Source: SIG622 sp045596605
Lineage (GTDB): Bacteria; Bacillota; Clostridia; Oscillospirales; CAG-382
Length of the DNA stretch: 64,000 nucleotides
Direction: 5' to 3'
Assembly: GCA_045596605.1 (NCBI GenBank)
Contig: JAZOCR010000143.1
Location: 1-64,000 of the forward strand
Part shown: positions 16,259 to 24,612 of the stretch, in pieces
How positions within the stretch are numbered: position 1 is the stretch's first letter
How the letters are laid out: each line of letters starts with the position of its first letter
Position numbers and translations under genes: made by a program
The notes under the pieces: model-generated
Told to the model about the DNA's origin: nothing
The model's database searches: none
What the model saw: only the letters and a program-made list of their open reading frames with translations

Positions 16259-17521
16259 ATGGAAAGAAGCTATAAAAGTACGAAAATTGCCTGCTACATA
16301 GGGTATATGACCCAGGCAATAGTTATAAATCTTGCGCCGATATTTTTCGTTATTTTCAGCGATGCATACGGCGTGGATAACGCAAGACTCGGAACTCTCG
16401 TGCTTGTAAATTTCCTTGTGCAGATACTTACAGACCTTGTTTCCGTAAAGCTTGTAAACAAAATAAACACCCGTCTCTGCGCCGTGCTTGCCCACGTGTT
16501 TTGCTTTGCGGGACTTATGCTTCTCGGAGTCTTGCCACTCCTTTTTGAAAATACCTACCTCGCACTTATGCTTTCCACCGTAATTTATTCGGTGGGCGGC
16601 GGACTTACCGAGGTTATTTTAAGTCCCATTATAGACGCTATCCCGATAAACGACGCCAATAACGGAAAAGCAAAAGCGGCAGCAATGAGCTTTCTTCATT
16701 CCTTCTACTGCTGGGGACAGGTGGCGGTTGTCCTTGTTTCCACGCTTGCTCTGTACGTTATGGGCGATAATCTCTGGACGCTTATACCGATGTTCTGGTC
16801 GCTTGTGCCCCTTTGTAACGCAGTGAAATTTCTGTTTGTTCCGATACCTGCCTTTGTCAGCGAAAAGGAAAGAACACCCGTTAAAAAGGTTGTGTTTTCC
16901 CGCCTTTTTGCTTTGTCAGCGGTACTTATGATATGCGCAGGCGCATCTGAGCTTGCAGTGTCCCAGTGGGCGTCAATGCTTGCAGAAAAAGGACTCGGAG
17001 TTTCAAAGGTGGCAGGTGACCTGCTTGGTACCTGTGCTTTCGCTCTTTTTATGGGCGTAGGCAGAATACTTTACGGAATATTCGGTACAAGACTGCACCT
17101 TTCGAGAAGCCTGCTTTTTTGCGCAGGCACGTGCGTGCTGGGCTATCTTATGATAATACTGCCTAAAAATCCGGCACTTGCCCTTGCCGGATGCTCCGTA
17201 TGTGGATTTTCCGTAAGCGTTATGTGGCCGGGAGTTCTCAGCCTTGCTTCAAGAGAGTTTCCGAGAAGCGGAGCTGTGCTCTTTAGCCTTCTTGCAGTGT
17301 GCGGAGATATAGGCTGCTCGCTTGGTCCTTGGCTTACCGGTATAGCTTCCGGTGCTGCCGATACCAGGTGGCTTTCAGAAGCGGCAGTGTTTTCGGGGCT
17401 TGCCCCGGAGCAAATCGCACTCAAATGGGGACTTCTCGCAGCAGGCATTTTCCCACTTGTGATGATTTTTGCCGTGCTTGCGTTTATGAGAATGAGGAAA
17501 AAGAACAGATTAAAACAGTGA
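16259..17521 (+). CDS. MFS transporter
   Basis: 420 residues with about twelve hydrophobic helices in two halves and a short basic C-terminus, the fold of major facilitator permeases. The glycine-rich helix 11-12 region and the pattern of the first helix resemble the sugar/FucP-like MFS branch, but no substrate-specific motif is clear to me. GAGAGG is spaced eight bases before the ATG at 16259, and a TTG six bases earlier is too close. It is transcribed from its own promoter and ends at a perfect hairpin terminator. Confidence 0.85.
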   Translation: MERSYKSTKIACYIGYMTQAIVINLAPIFFVIFSDAYGVDNARLGTLVLVNFLVQILTDLVSVKLVNKINTRLCAVLAHVFCFAGLMLLGVLPLLFENTYLALMLSTVIYSVGGGLTEVILSPIIDAIPINDANNGKAKAAAMSFLHSFYCWGQVAVVLVSTLALYVMGDNLWTLIPMFWSLVPLCNAVKFLFVPIPAFVSEKERTPVKKVVFSRLFALSAVLMICAGASELAVSQWASMLAEKGLGVSKVAGDLLGTCAFALFMGVGRILYGIFGTRLHLSRSLLFCAGTCVLGYLMIILPKNPALALAGCSVCGFSVSVMWPGVLSLASREFPRSGAVLFSLLAVCGDIGCSLGPWLTGIASGAADTRWLSEAAVFSGLAPEQIALKWGLLAAGIFPLVMIFAVLAFMRMRKKNRLKQ

Positions 17522-17540
17522 TAATGAAGTAAAAGTTTTA

Positions 17541-17567
17541 TACGGCACGGAATATTTCCGTGCCGTA
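17541..17567 (+). terminator. Terminator of the MFS gene
   Basis: TACGGCACGGAA pairs with TTCCGTGCCGTA, followed by TAATTTTTG. The same hairpin and about 60 following bases recur at 20474. Confidence 0.8.
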
Positions 17568-17584
17568 TAATTTTTGATGGTATA

Positions 17585-17789
17585 AGGCTCTCCCTCTGGG
17601 AGAGCTGTCAGCGAAGCTGACTGAGAGGGGGGATTTCCCGATGCCGAGAGCTGTCAACGAGACTTATTGAGAGGGGGTAATTCCCGATGCCAAGAGCTGT
17701 CAACGAGACTTATTGAGAGGGGGGGGATAACATTCAACTCCCTCTCCGACACGCCTCTCGGCGTGCCACCTCTCCCCAAGTGGAGAGGC
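17585..17789. repeat. Dispersed intergenic repeat, full-length copy
   Basis: Begins AAGGCTCTCCCTCTGGGAGA and ends GGAGAGGC, so its ends are roughly inverted. Inside, the unit GAGCTGTCA(A/G)CGA...TGAGAGGGG is present three times. Other copies are at 20517-20608 (left part only) and 32704-32857 (full). It encodes nothing and is a non-autonomous repeat of the kind common in gut clostridia. Confidence 0.7.
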
Positions 17790-17809
17790 GAATCCGCCAC
17801 AACCGGTAG

Positions 17810-18310
17810 TCATGATTTGCCGAGGCTATTTGCAAGGTTGATAATTTCTATCTTTTTTCTTTTGGCGTAGTCAAATGTTTTTGCCGCACCGCCGAATGAG
17901 TATTTTATGTAGCAGATTAAATAATCTGATTTATCAACCATATATTGATTTGTCTTAATTATTTTTAGCCTTGGGGGAGTATTTAAAGGGATATTCGGTA
18001 TAAATACTTCGTCAAACCATTTTAATTTTGAGTTGCCTATTTTGTTTTCCGCTTTGTTTAAATATGGAATTACAAGGTAAGCACGAAATTTATTACATTC
18101 TTCCTTTAATTCGTATATCGCTGTTGCTACTATGTTGTCAAAATCTCCGTAATTGCCAACATAGCAATAAACTATATCGGCGGTCTGAGCAATGCTCCGA
18201 AGTGTTTCTTTGATTTGATTTTTTATTATATCGTTATCTTCTGAAATTTGAGAGTGTCCTGCGAAACAACAAGATTTTTTTGTAACTATATCTTTGCTTG
18301 AAATCATCAT
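17810..18310 (-). CDS. SLOG/DUF1273-like protein
   Basis: 166 residues. SCCFAGHS near the N-terminus and YVGNYGDFDN in the middle match the small SLOG (DprA/YspA-like) Rossmann proteins, which are thought to bind nucleotides or their derivatives. No enzymatic role is proven for this branch. The start is the ATG at 18310 after AGGAAAG. A longer in-frame start (TTG at 18367) lies on the -35 box and cannot be used. The gene has a strong promoter of its own, is divergent from an XRE regulator 151 bases away, and its 3' end abuts the dispersed repeat. Confidence 0.78.
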   Translation of the reverse strand: MMISSKDIVTKKSCCFAGHSQISEDNDIIKNQIKETLRSIAQTADIVYCYVGNYGDFDNIVATAIYELKEECNKFRAYLVIPYLNKAENKIGNSKLKWFDEVFIPNIPLNTPPRLKIIKTNQYMVDKSDYLICYIKYSFGGAAKTFDYAKRKKIEIINLANSLGKS

Positions 18311-18338
18311 ACAATTGTTCTTTCCTGATTTTTTTACA

Positions 18339-18367
18339 ATTATACTATACTTTTTGGCATATGTCAA
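18339..18367 (-). promoter_or_regulatory. Promoter of the SLOG gene
   Basis: On the minus strand TTGACA (18367-18362), a 17-base spacer and TATAAT (18344-18339): both boxes are perfect. Confidence 0.8.
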
Positions 18368-18461
18368 GTGTTTAGAACACTAATATAGAGATTAGCACCT
18401 ATTATAATTTGTGATAAAAACACTTATAATAAGTTCAAATCACAATAATAGTGAGGCAACT

Positions 18462-18821
18462 ATGAAACATAACGATGATTTTTATTACGCAATAGGTCAA
18501 CGTATTAAAGAAGCGAGAATAAATAAGAAAATAACGCAGGAAGAGCTTGCCGTAATGGTTAACCTCGGAAGTGCACAGCAAATAAGCGTAATTGAAAGAG
18601 GACTTGGCGGTATGTCCCTTGAAAAATTTGCGCAGTTTTGTAAAGCACTCGACGTAGACGCAGAATATCTGCTGTTTGGCAATTCTTCAAGAGAAACGGC
18701 TACGCCTATCGGCAGATATCTTTCATCTATGACAAGCTCGCAGGCAAGGTGCGCAGAGGAGCTTATTGCTGTTTTTGCGAAGGCTCTCGATGAGGAAAAT
18801 AAACTTCGGAGCGATAATTGA
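18462..18821 (+). CDS. XRE-family transcriptional regulator
   Basis: 119 residues. A helix-turn-helix of the Cro/cI type spans about 10-65 (IGQRIKEARINKKITQEELA, then QISVIERG as the recognition helix), followed by a short alpha-helical tail that may dimerise. GTGAGG lies before the ATG at 18462. It is divergent from the SLOG gene, so it may control that promoter, which is an inference from position. A strong terminator follows. Confidence 0.85.
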   Translation: MKHNDDFYYAIGQRIKEARINKKITQEELAVMVNLGSAQQISVIERGLGGMSLEKFAQFCKALDVDAEYLLFGNSSRETATPIGRYLSSMTSSQARCAEELIAVFAKALDEENKLRSDN

Positions 18822-18845
18822 TATTACTTTAAAAACACGGAAAGC

Positions 18846-18872
18846 AAAAAGGGGCGAAATTCGCCCCTTTTT
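18846..18872 (+). terminator. Terminator after the XRE gene
   Basis: AAAAAGGGGCGAA and TTCGCCCCTTTTT form a near-perfect stem with a tiny loop. Confidence 0.85.
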
Positions 18873-18908
18873 AATATATGCAGAATAATTGATTTGCATA
18901 AAAAAGTA

Positions 18909-18937
18909 TTGACACATAAATCTCCATATGCTAAAAT
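18909..18937 (+). promoter_or_regulatory. Promoter of the secreted protein gene
   Basis: TTGACA, 17-base spacer, TAAAAT, 45 bases before the ATG at 18982. Confidence 0.7.
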
Positions 18938-18981
18938 GAAAATAGAAATAGCCCAAACGGCTATGAAGAAAGGAGACAATT

Positions 18982-20460
18982 ATGAAAAAACTCACATCAG
19001 TTATCCTCGCACTTGCACTTTTGCTCTCTGTCTTTTCCCTTACCGCCACGGCAAAGAGTAGCAGCGTCAAGGTGCAGATTGCCCCCTTTTATACCCAGAT
19101 AAACGACATCAGCATATATAATTCGGGGGTAAAATATCCGCTTATCCTGTATAAAGACGTGACGTATATCCCCGTGACATACTATCTTTCTATGGAATTG
19201 GGACTTGTTTCCGGATATGACAGTGATGAAGGCTTTTACATAGTGCGTGACCACTCTGGAGTTGATGAAACGCTTCTTCCCGAAAACCCCATTGACCTTT
19301 TCGGCGGATATGCCAAGAACAGCTACGGAAAGCAGTACGACGCAGTTATTCCCGACTATCCTGTGTACCTGAATGGCGTAAATCTTATGGAGAAAAACAG
19401 CCAGTATCCCGTTCTTAACTTCCGTAACGTTACCTATCTTCCGATGACCTATGAAATAGCAGTGGAGGAGTTGAATTTTAATCTGAAGTGGTCGGGCAAG
19501 GATTATTCCCTGTATATTGACAGCTACAACGGAATGAACGGCGGAATATACCTAACGGATATGTCAGAGGGACAGATGAATTTCCAGAAGCTCGTAACCG
19601 TTTACCGTGAATATCTGCACGATGAAAAGACCGGTGCAATGGGCTACGAAAGGCTTTACGACTATTACGCACAGTACACCTTTGACGCTGAAAAGGATGA
19701 GCTTTTGACTCTCGAAAACACAAGCGTGCCGCAGGAAATAAAATATTATAACGCCACTGGTACTCTTGGAGCAACGGCGGTAAATATCGAAATCAGTGGC
19801 GGTAAGCTGTATTTTGACAAGCTTGAGCTATGCCCACTTCCCGACGGATATAATTCTGCTAAGGGTAAAAAATATACCGATGGCGAAAAGACTTTCGTTC
19901 TTGCAACTGCGTCAAATAATACTGTTCCATCACGGTATGTTCCCCGTAAAGAATTCCTTTTTGAGATAGATACCAATAAAGCAAAGCTCCTTTCACAGTT
20001 GGATAGTTCAAAAACTCTCTCCGGAATTTATAAAGGAGCAGATGAAGCCTATTATATCAGCTTTAATTCTCTTTCGCCCTTTGGAAGTGCGAAATACGAA
20101 AACTATTTCTCGCTTGTTATGAAATATACCGCAGACGGCAGACTTGTAAATATAGCTGAGGACTACGGCTTCGGAAGCCTCAGTGTTGTCGGCGCATATG
20201 ACGGAAAGCTCTACGTTCGTGCTGTGAATTATTACAGCGCAAAAGATTCACTTGGACTTGAAAACTTTTCCTACGATCCGGTGCATAGTGGATATTACGT
20301 AATTGATACAAAGAATGGCGGAAAAATGTCGAGGCTTTATCCCTATATAAGCGGAGAACTGTTTGTAGGCTATGACGGCTCACTCTACTGCATTACCGAC
20401 TACGCAAAAAATCAAAGGCTTGTAAACCTTAATACCGGAAAAATGTACGAGTTTAAATAA
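18982..20460 (+). CDS. Secreted protein with copper-amine-oxidase-like N-terminal domains
   Basis: 492 residues. The first 24 form a signal peptide with an Ala-X-Ala cleavage site (TATAKS). Two stretches, about 35-80 and 115-165, carry the PL(I/N)...YKDVTYIPVTYYL pattern of the copper amine oxidase N-terminal domain, which in Firmicutes is a surface module with no oxidase activity. The remaining 300 residues are beta-rich and could form a propeller-like fold. I recognise no enzyme. AAAGGAG precedes the ATG. It is a single-gene unit with its own promoter and terminator. Confidence 0.8.
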   Translation: MKKLTSVILALALLLSVFSLTATAKSSSVKVQIAPFYTQINDISIYNSGVKYPLILYKDVTYIPVTYYLSMELGLVSGYDSDEGFYIVRDHSGVDETLLPENPIDLFGGYAKNSYGKQYDAVIPDYPVYLNGVNLMEKNSQYPVLNFRNVTYLPMTYEIAVEELNFNLKWSGKDYSLYIDSYNGMNGGIYLTDMSEGQMNFQKLVTVYREYLHDEKTGAMGYERLYDYYAQYTFDAEKDELLTLENTSVPQEIKYYNATGTLGATAVNIEISGGKLYFDKLELCPLPDGYNSAKGKKYTDGEKTFVLATASNNTVPSRYVPRKEFLFEIDTNKAKLLSQLDSSKTLSGIYKGADEAYYISFNSLSPFGSAKYENYFSLVMKYTADGRLVNIAEDYGFGSLSVVGAYDGKLYVRAVNYYSAKDSLGLENFSYDPVHSGYYVIDTKNGGKMSRLYPYISGELFVGYDGSLYCITDYAKNQRLVNLNTGKMYEFK

Positions 20461-20474
20461 GGCATAATAACGAC

Positions 20475-20499
20475 ACGGCACGGAATATTTCCGTGCCGT
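20475..20499 (+). terminator. Terminator of the secreted protein gene
   Basis: ACGGCACGGAA pairs with TTCCGTGCCGT, followed by ATAATTTTTG, the same hairpin as at 17541. Confidence 0.8.
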
Positions 20500-20516
20500 A
20501 TAATTTTTGATGGTAT

Positions 20517-20608
20517 AAGGCTCTCCCTCTGGGAGAGCTGTCAGCGAAGCTGACTGAGAGGGGGTAACTCCCGACGCCGATAGCTGTCAATGAGACTTAT
20601 TGAGAGGG
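20517..20608. repeat. Dispersed intergenic repeat, left part only
   Basis: Matches the first part of the element at 17585 but lacks the right end. The homology with that locus begins earlier, at the terminator hairpin (20474), so about 90 bases are almost identical between the two places. Confidence 0.7.
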
Positions 20609-20699
20609 CAACAAATATACTGTATTACCTATTGATTTATTTTCAAAAACGTGCTATACTGTTTACAGGCATCTATTTTACGAAAGGAATCACAGATAA

Positions 20700-20912
20700 A
20701 TGATAAAAGAAAAAATAGACCGCATAAACCAGCTTGCAAAAAAATCAAAGACCCCCGAGGGACTTACAGATGCGGAGAGGGCAGAGCAAAAGGCACTCCG
20801 TGACGAGTATATCGCCGAATATCGTGCACAGTTTACCGGTATCCTTGAAAACACCTATCTCCAAAGACCCGACGGCACCAAGGAAAAGATACAGAGAAAG
20901 GATAAAAAGTAA
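20700..20912 (+). CDS. DUF896 family small protein (YnzC-like)
   Basis: 70 residues, mostly helical. KIDRINQLAKKSK...GLT(D)AE...EQ..LR.EYI is the family signature, and the length is typical of the Bacillus YnzC/YneN group. These are small cytoplasmic proteins of unproven function. AAAGGA precedes the ATG by nine bases. Confidence 0.88.
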   Translation: MIKEKIDRINQLAKKSKTPEGLTDAERAEQKALRDEYIAEYRAQFTGILENTYLQRPDGTKEKIQRKDKK

Positions 20913-20979
20913 TCTTTTTTTCTTTAAAGATGGCACTTTTTGGTGACAAGGGATTTGTTTCCAAATAATTAACGGTGGC

Positions 20980-21010
20980 AAAACAGAGGCTTAAAAGGCC
21001 TCTGTTTTTA
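20980..21010 (+). terminator. Terminator downstream of the DUF896 gene
   Basis: AAAACAGAGGC pairs with GCCTCTGTTTTT around a short loop. Confidence 0.75.
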
Positions 21011-21202
21011 CTTTGCGCCGGATATGTGTTTCAGAATTGTGAATTTTAAAGATTTTTATGTAATTTAAGGCTTAAAATCGCCTGATTCATTTGACTTTTT
21101 GCGGCACTTGTGATATAATAATGAAGATGGGTATATATTTTAATATGTAGAATTTTTTGGAACTTTTTGCCCTGCCGCTATGCGACAGTATGGAGGACTA
21201 TA

Positions 21203-22051
21203 ATGACGTACGACAACAGAGCAATAGGTGTTTTTGATTCGGGACTCGGCGGACTTACGTCGGTTCGTGAAATTGAAAGAGTGCTCCCGAATGAAAATAT
21301 AATATATTTCGGTGATACCGGCAGAGTGCCCTACGGCACAAGGTCGGCAGAAACTATTCTGAAGTACTCCCGTGACGATTTGCGATTTCTTGAAGGCATG
21401 GGCGTGAAAGCGGTGCTTGTTGCCTGCGGTACGGTAAGCTCTATTGCCCTTGACATTCTTGAAAAGGAATCCGCTGTGCCGATTGTGGGCGTCGTGAAGC
21501 CTGCTTCAAAAGAGGCGGTGCGTCTTTCAAGAGAAAGGAGCAGTGGCGTGTGTGGGAATATCGCCGTTCTCGGAACTCCCGCAACTGCAAAAAACGGTGC
21601 TTACGAAAGAGAAATACTTAAAACGCAGCCGGACGCAAGGGTTATGTCTGTAGGCTGCCCGATGTTCGTTCCGCTTGTGGAAAACGGCTATACCGAAAAG
21701 AATAACCCCGTAACGCTTCTTGTTGCAAAGGAGTATATCGGTAAGCTTTCGGATTTTGCACCATCTGCGATAATTCTCGGCTGTACCCATTATCCGCTCA
21801 TAAGGGAAACTATTGAAGGTGCGTGCCTTGAGGTGCTCGGATATGTTCCGAAAATAGTTGACGCAGGAGCCTGTGCTGCAAAGGAGCTTTCAGTGCTTCT
21901 TTCGGGAAAAGGCATTTGTGCAGACGGAAAGCAGTCAGGCAGCTCGGAATTTTTCGTCAGTGACGAAACCCATAATTTCAGTGAAACGGCGTCGGCTTTT
22001 CTCGGACGGCGTATCGACAAGGTAAGTAAGATAAACGTAGAAAAGGAATAA
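21203..22051 (+). CDS. murI: Glutamate racemase
   Basis: Converts L-glutamate to D-glutamate for peptidoglycan. FDSGLGGL (11-18) holds the conserved Asp-Ser. The two catalytic cysteines are Cys75 in VACGT and Cys194 in GCTHYP. Most homologues have VACNT, so Asn to Gly at that loop is slightly unusual, but both acid-base cysteines are present. GGAGG stands before the ATG at 21203. An in-frame start 36 bases upstream precedes the ribosome binding site and is rejected. It is followed after 25 bases by the DUF1934-like gene and probably forms an operon with it and the protease. Confidence 0.93.
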   Translation: MTYDNRAIGVFDSGLGGLTSVREIERVLPNENIIYFGDTGRVPYGTRSAETILKYSRDDLRFLEGMGVKAVLVACGTVSSIALDILEKESAVPIVGVVKPASKEAVRLSRERSSGVCGNIAVLGTPATAKNGAYEREILKTQPDARVMSVGCPMFVPLVENGYTEKNNPVTLLVAKEYIGKLSDFAPSAIILGCTHYPLIRETIEGACLEVLGYVPKIVDAGACAAKELSVLLSGKGICADGKQSGSSEFFVSDETHNFSETASAFLGRRIDKVSKINVEKE

Positions 22052-22076
22052 GTATAACAAAGACGGAAAATTAAAT

Positions 22077-22769
22077 ATGGCTACTAAATACTATGGCAGA
22101 ACACAGTACGACTTTGAGCCCAACGTGAGAATACTTCTTAAAAGGCAAAGCGTTTTTGTGAAAATGCCGGAGCCTGACGTTACAAGTCCTCTGTACGGAA
22201 AAATCGACAACGGAACAGATGACAGTGCGGGCTATGATGAGAGAAAATACAACAATTCAATAATGCGCTTCAGCCCTCTGTTTCACAGAATGAGAACGCT
22301 TCGGAAAAATATTGAGAGAACGGACTCATTTCTGGAGAAGGACGAGCTGTATAGCGAAACCGCCCCGGCGCTTCCGGGTGAAAGCGAATTTTACTGCGAC
22401 GGCAGACTTGATATAACTTGTGACGGCAAAATCATCCGCATCGCAGACGGCGAGGAAATAGAAATAACAAATGACGGTACGGTGTACTGGAAGAAAAACG
22501 ACCCCTTTACGCCGGTACTTACCTTGGAAAAAGGACAAAGAATCTCTCACGCAGATTATCCCTATCTTGATTTTCTCCTGAAGCTTGGCGTAGAGCCGGA
22601 GCTTGTTTCAAGAACCTGCGTGACTCTTGATTTTTCCGACGGTATTTCCGAGTACGGTGGAACTCTTGAGCTTTCATACGTGGTTGAGCTTTGCGGAGCG
22701 GAGCTTGAAAGCACGAGGCTGACACTTACGCTTTATCCGATTCTCGGTGAAAAGCAGTGCCTTGATTAA
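22077..22769 (+). CDS. DUF1934-like protein
   Basis: 230 residues, no signal peptide. The C-terminal 130 residues alternate short strands and end in a segment (GGTLELSYVVEL) like the calycin-type beta barrel of YwiB/DUF1934. The N-terminal 100 residues are charged and without a known domain, so the protein is longer than usual for the family. Function unknown. It lies between murI and the S41 protease with short spacers. Confidence 0.65.
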   Translation: MATKYYGRTQYDFEPNVRILLKRQSVFVKMPEPDVTSPLYGKIDNGTDDSAGYDERKYNNSIMRFSPLFHRMRTLRKNIERTDSFLEKDELYSETAPALPGESEFYCDGRLDITCDGKIIRIADGEEIEITNDGTVYWKKNDPFTPVLTLEKGQRISHADYPYLDFLLKLGVEPELVSRTCVTLDFSDGISEYGGTLELSYVVELCGAELESTRLTLTLYPILGEKQCLD

Positions 22770-22807
22770 AGCTACAGAAAAGGTAAAAGGATTTTTGAAA
22801 GGAAAAG

Positions 22808-24529
22808 GTGTTAAAATTGAAATTTGCAAAAAGATTGTGTGCTGTGATGCTGTGCATTTCGGTATGTCTGTCAAGCCTTGTTTTTGCACAAGGCGGCGAG
22901 GGATATTATGCAGGCAGCACACCTGATTATAAAGAAGAATACAGCAGCTATCAGTATGATTTATTTATGGAAATATTCAAAATGTATTCGGAAACCCATT
23001 TATATGAGTTTACCGAAGAGGAGCTTACAGAAGCCTTTGTTATGAAGCTTCTGCATGACTACCCTGAGCTGTTTAAGCTGTTTGTAAATACTATGCTCGG
23101 AACTATGGATGGGTACAGCTCCTATTATGAAACCGGCACAGGCATTGCGGCGGGCAAGAGCACTATTGGATACGGAATAGCCCTTGGAGATGAAACAAGC
23201 TACGAGGCTCGCAAGATGGGACTCACAGAGCCGGGAATCTACGTAACGCAGGTGCTTTATAACTCCAACGCACTAAAAGCAGGAATAAAGGTAGGCGACA
23301 GGCTTGTGAGCGTTGAGGGGATATCCACCGAGGGAATAACTCCTGATGCAGCACTGGGGCTTGTCAGAATGCTTCCATATGTAAAGGAAGAAGCTTTTGA
23401 TGAAAATGGTAACAGCCTTGGTATTCCGGATGAGCCGGAATTTATCGTAGACGAGACTACAGGAAAAAAATCCTATCCTTTGCATCTTACCCTTGAAAGA
23501 AACGGCAAGACCTATGACGTTTCGCTTACTAAGGGAGAAATGCTTGCGTCGAATATTACCTACGATGCACAGGAGGATAAAAGCTACGCCTATATAGGAA
23601 TATCCTCCTTCCAGGGCGACACCGTCGTTCAGGATTTCAAAGCTGCACTTCAAAGCGCAGAAAGTGACGGGCGTAAAAACCTTATAATAGACCTTCGTGG
23701 AAACGGTGGCGGCGTTCTTGACTACGCAAAGGAAATGGCTGATATGCTGGTAACGGGCAAGGACAAGGTTCTGTTTTACATAAACTCCAGAGGCGTGGAG
23801 GAGCCGGAGGCGGTGCTTTCCGATGACGAAGGCTACGAGTTTGATAAAATAACACTTATAGTGGATGAATATACCGCAAGTGCATCAGAGCTTTTTGCTA
23901 TGATTTTGCAGTATTACTGCGATGCAAAGCTCGTAGGAAAAACCACCTACGGAAAGGGCGTGGGACAGTCTGCATATGAATTTGCTACCGGAGATATGTT
24001 CACTATTACAACCTTTGAAATGCTGACACCGGACCTTGAGTCCTACAACGGTGTGGGACTTATCCCTGATGCTGAAATAAAGACTTGCCTTAAAAAATAC
24101 ACCTTCCCCGAAAGCCTTGAAATTTTCAACTATATAAATTACAAGGAAATTTCAGAGGGAACGCAGAGTGACACTGTGCTGGGACTTGAAAAAAGACTGT
24201 ATATGCTTGGATATCTACGCTTGGAAAAGGTAGACGGCATATATGACAAGAGTACTACCTCTGCGATAAACTCAATGAAGCTGTACCGCACGAAGGAGCC
24301 GACAGGACTTCTTGACGACGAGGACGTAGAGCGTATAACCCTTGAAATAAACAACCTCAAAAATTATTACTACGAGTACGATTCACAGATTGAAGTTGCT
24401 GAAATGTCCTTCAGCTCTCTGTCGCAGGCGAAGCGCCGTGCAAAAGAGCTTGAAAATGCATCAAAGAAGGTAGAGCAGCATAAGGCGGAATACCTTGAAG
24501 AAGCCCGTAAGGAAGCAATGGGGGAATGA
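22808..24529 (+). CDS. S41-family carboxyl-terminal processing protease
   Basis: 573 residues. A signal peptide or membrane anchor (about 5-28) is followed by a PDZ domain (about 140-200) and the S41 catalytic domain with Ser360 in TASASEL and Lys383 in YGKG, the usual Ser-Lys dyad. A peptidoglycan-binding type 1 domain follows (VLGLEKRLYMLGYL, about 457-515), then a coiled-coil tail of about 60 residues. This order fits a CtpA/CtpB-type protease acting at the wall. GTG at 22808 is five bases after AAAGGA-like sequence, the best start. gyrA follows after about 80 bases. Confidence 0.88.
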   Translation: MLKLKFAKRLCAVMLCISVCLSSLVFAQGGEGYYAGSTPDYKEEYSSYQYDLFMEIFKMYSETHLYEFTEEELTEAFVMKLLHDYPELFKLFVNTMLGTMDGYSSYYETGTGIAAGKSTIGYGIALGDETSYEARKMGLTEPGIYVTQVLYNSNALKAGIKVGDRLVSVEGISTEGITPDAALGLVRMLPYVKEEAFDENGNSLGIPDEPEFIVDETTGKKSYPLHLTLERNGKTYDVSLTKGEMLASNITYDAQEDKSYAYIGISSFQGDTVVQDFKAALQSAESDGRKNLIIDLRGNGGGVLDYAKEMADMLVTGKDKVLFYINSRGVEEPEAVLSDDEGYEFDKITLIVDEYTASASELFAMILQYYCDAKLVGKTTYGKGVGQSAYEFATGDMFTITTFEMLTPDLESYNGVGLIPDAEIKTCLKKYTFPESLEIFNYINYKEISEGTQSDTVLGLEKRLYMLGYLRLEKVDGIYDKSTTSAINSMKLYRTKEPTGLLDDEDVERITLEINNLKNYYYEYDSQIEVAEMSFSSLSQAKRRAKELENASKKVEQHKAEYLEEARKEAMGE

Positions 24530-24612
24530 CGGGGGCGCAGCGAGTTAAGAGCAGCGCAGTGCTGAAAAATCATAATTATATATGGCTATTATAAAAAAGG
24601 ACGGTATAAACA

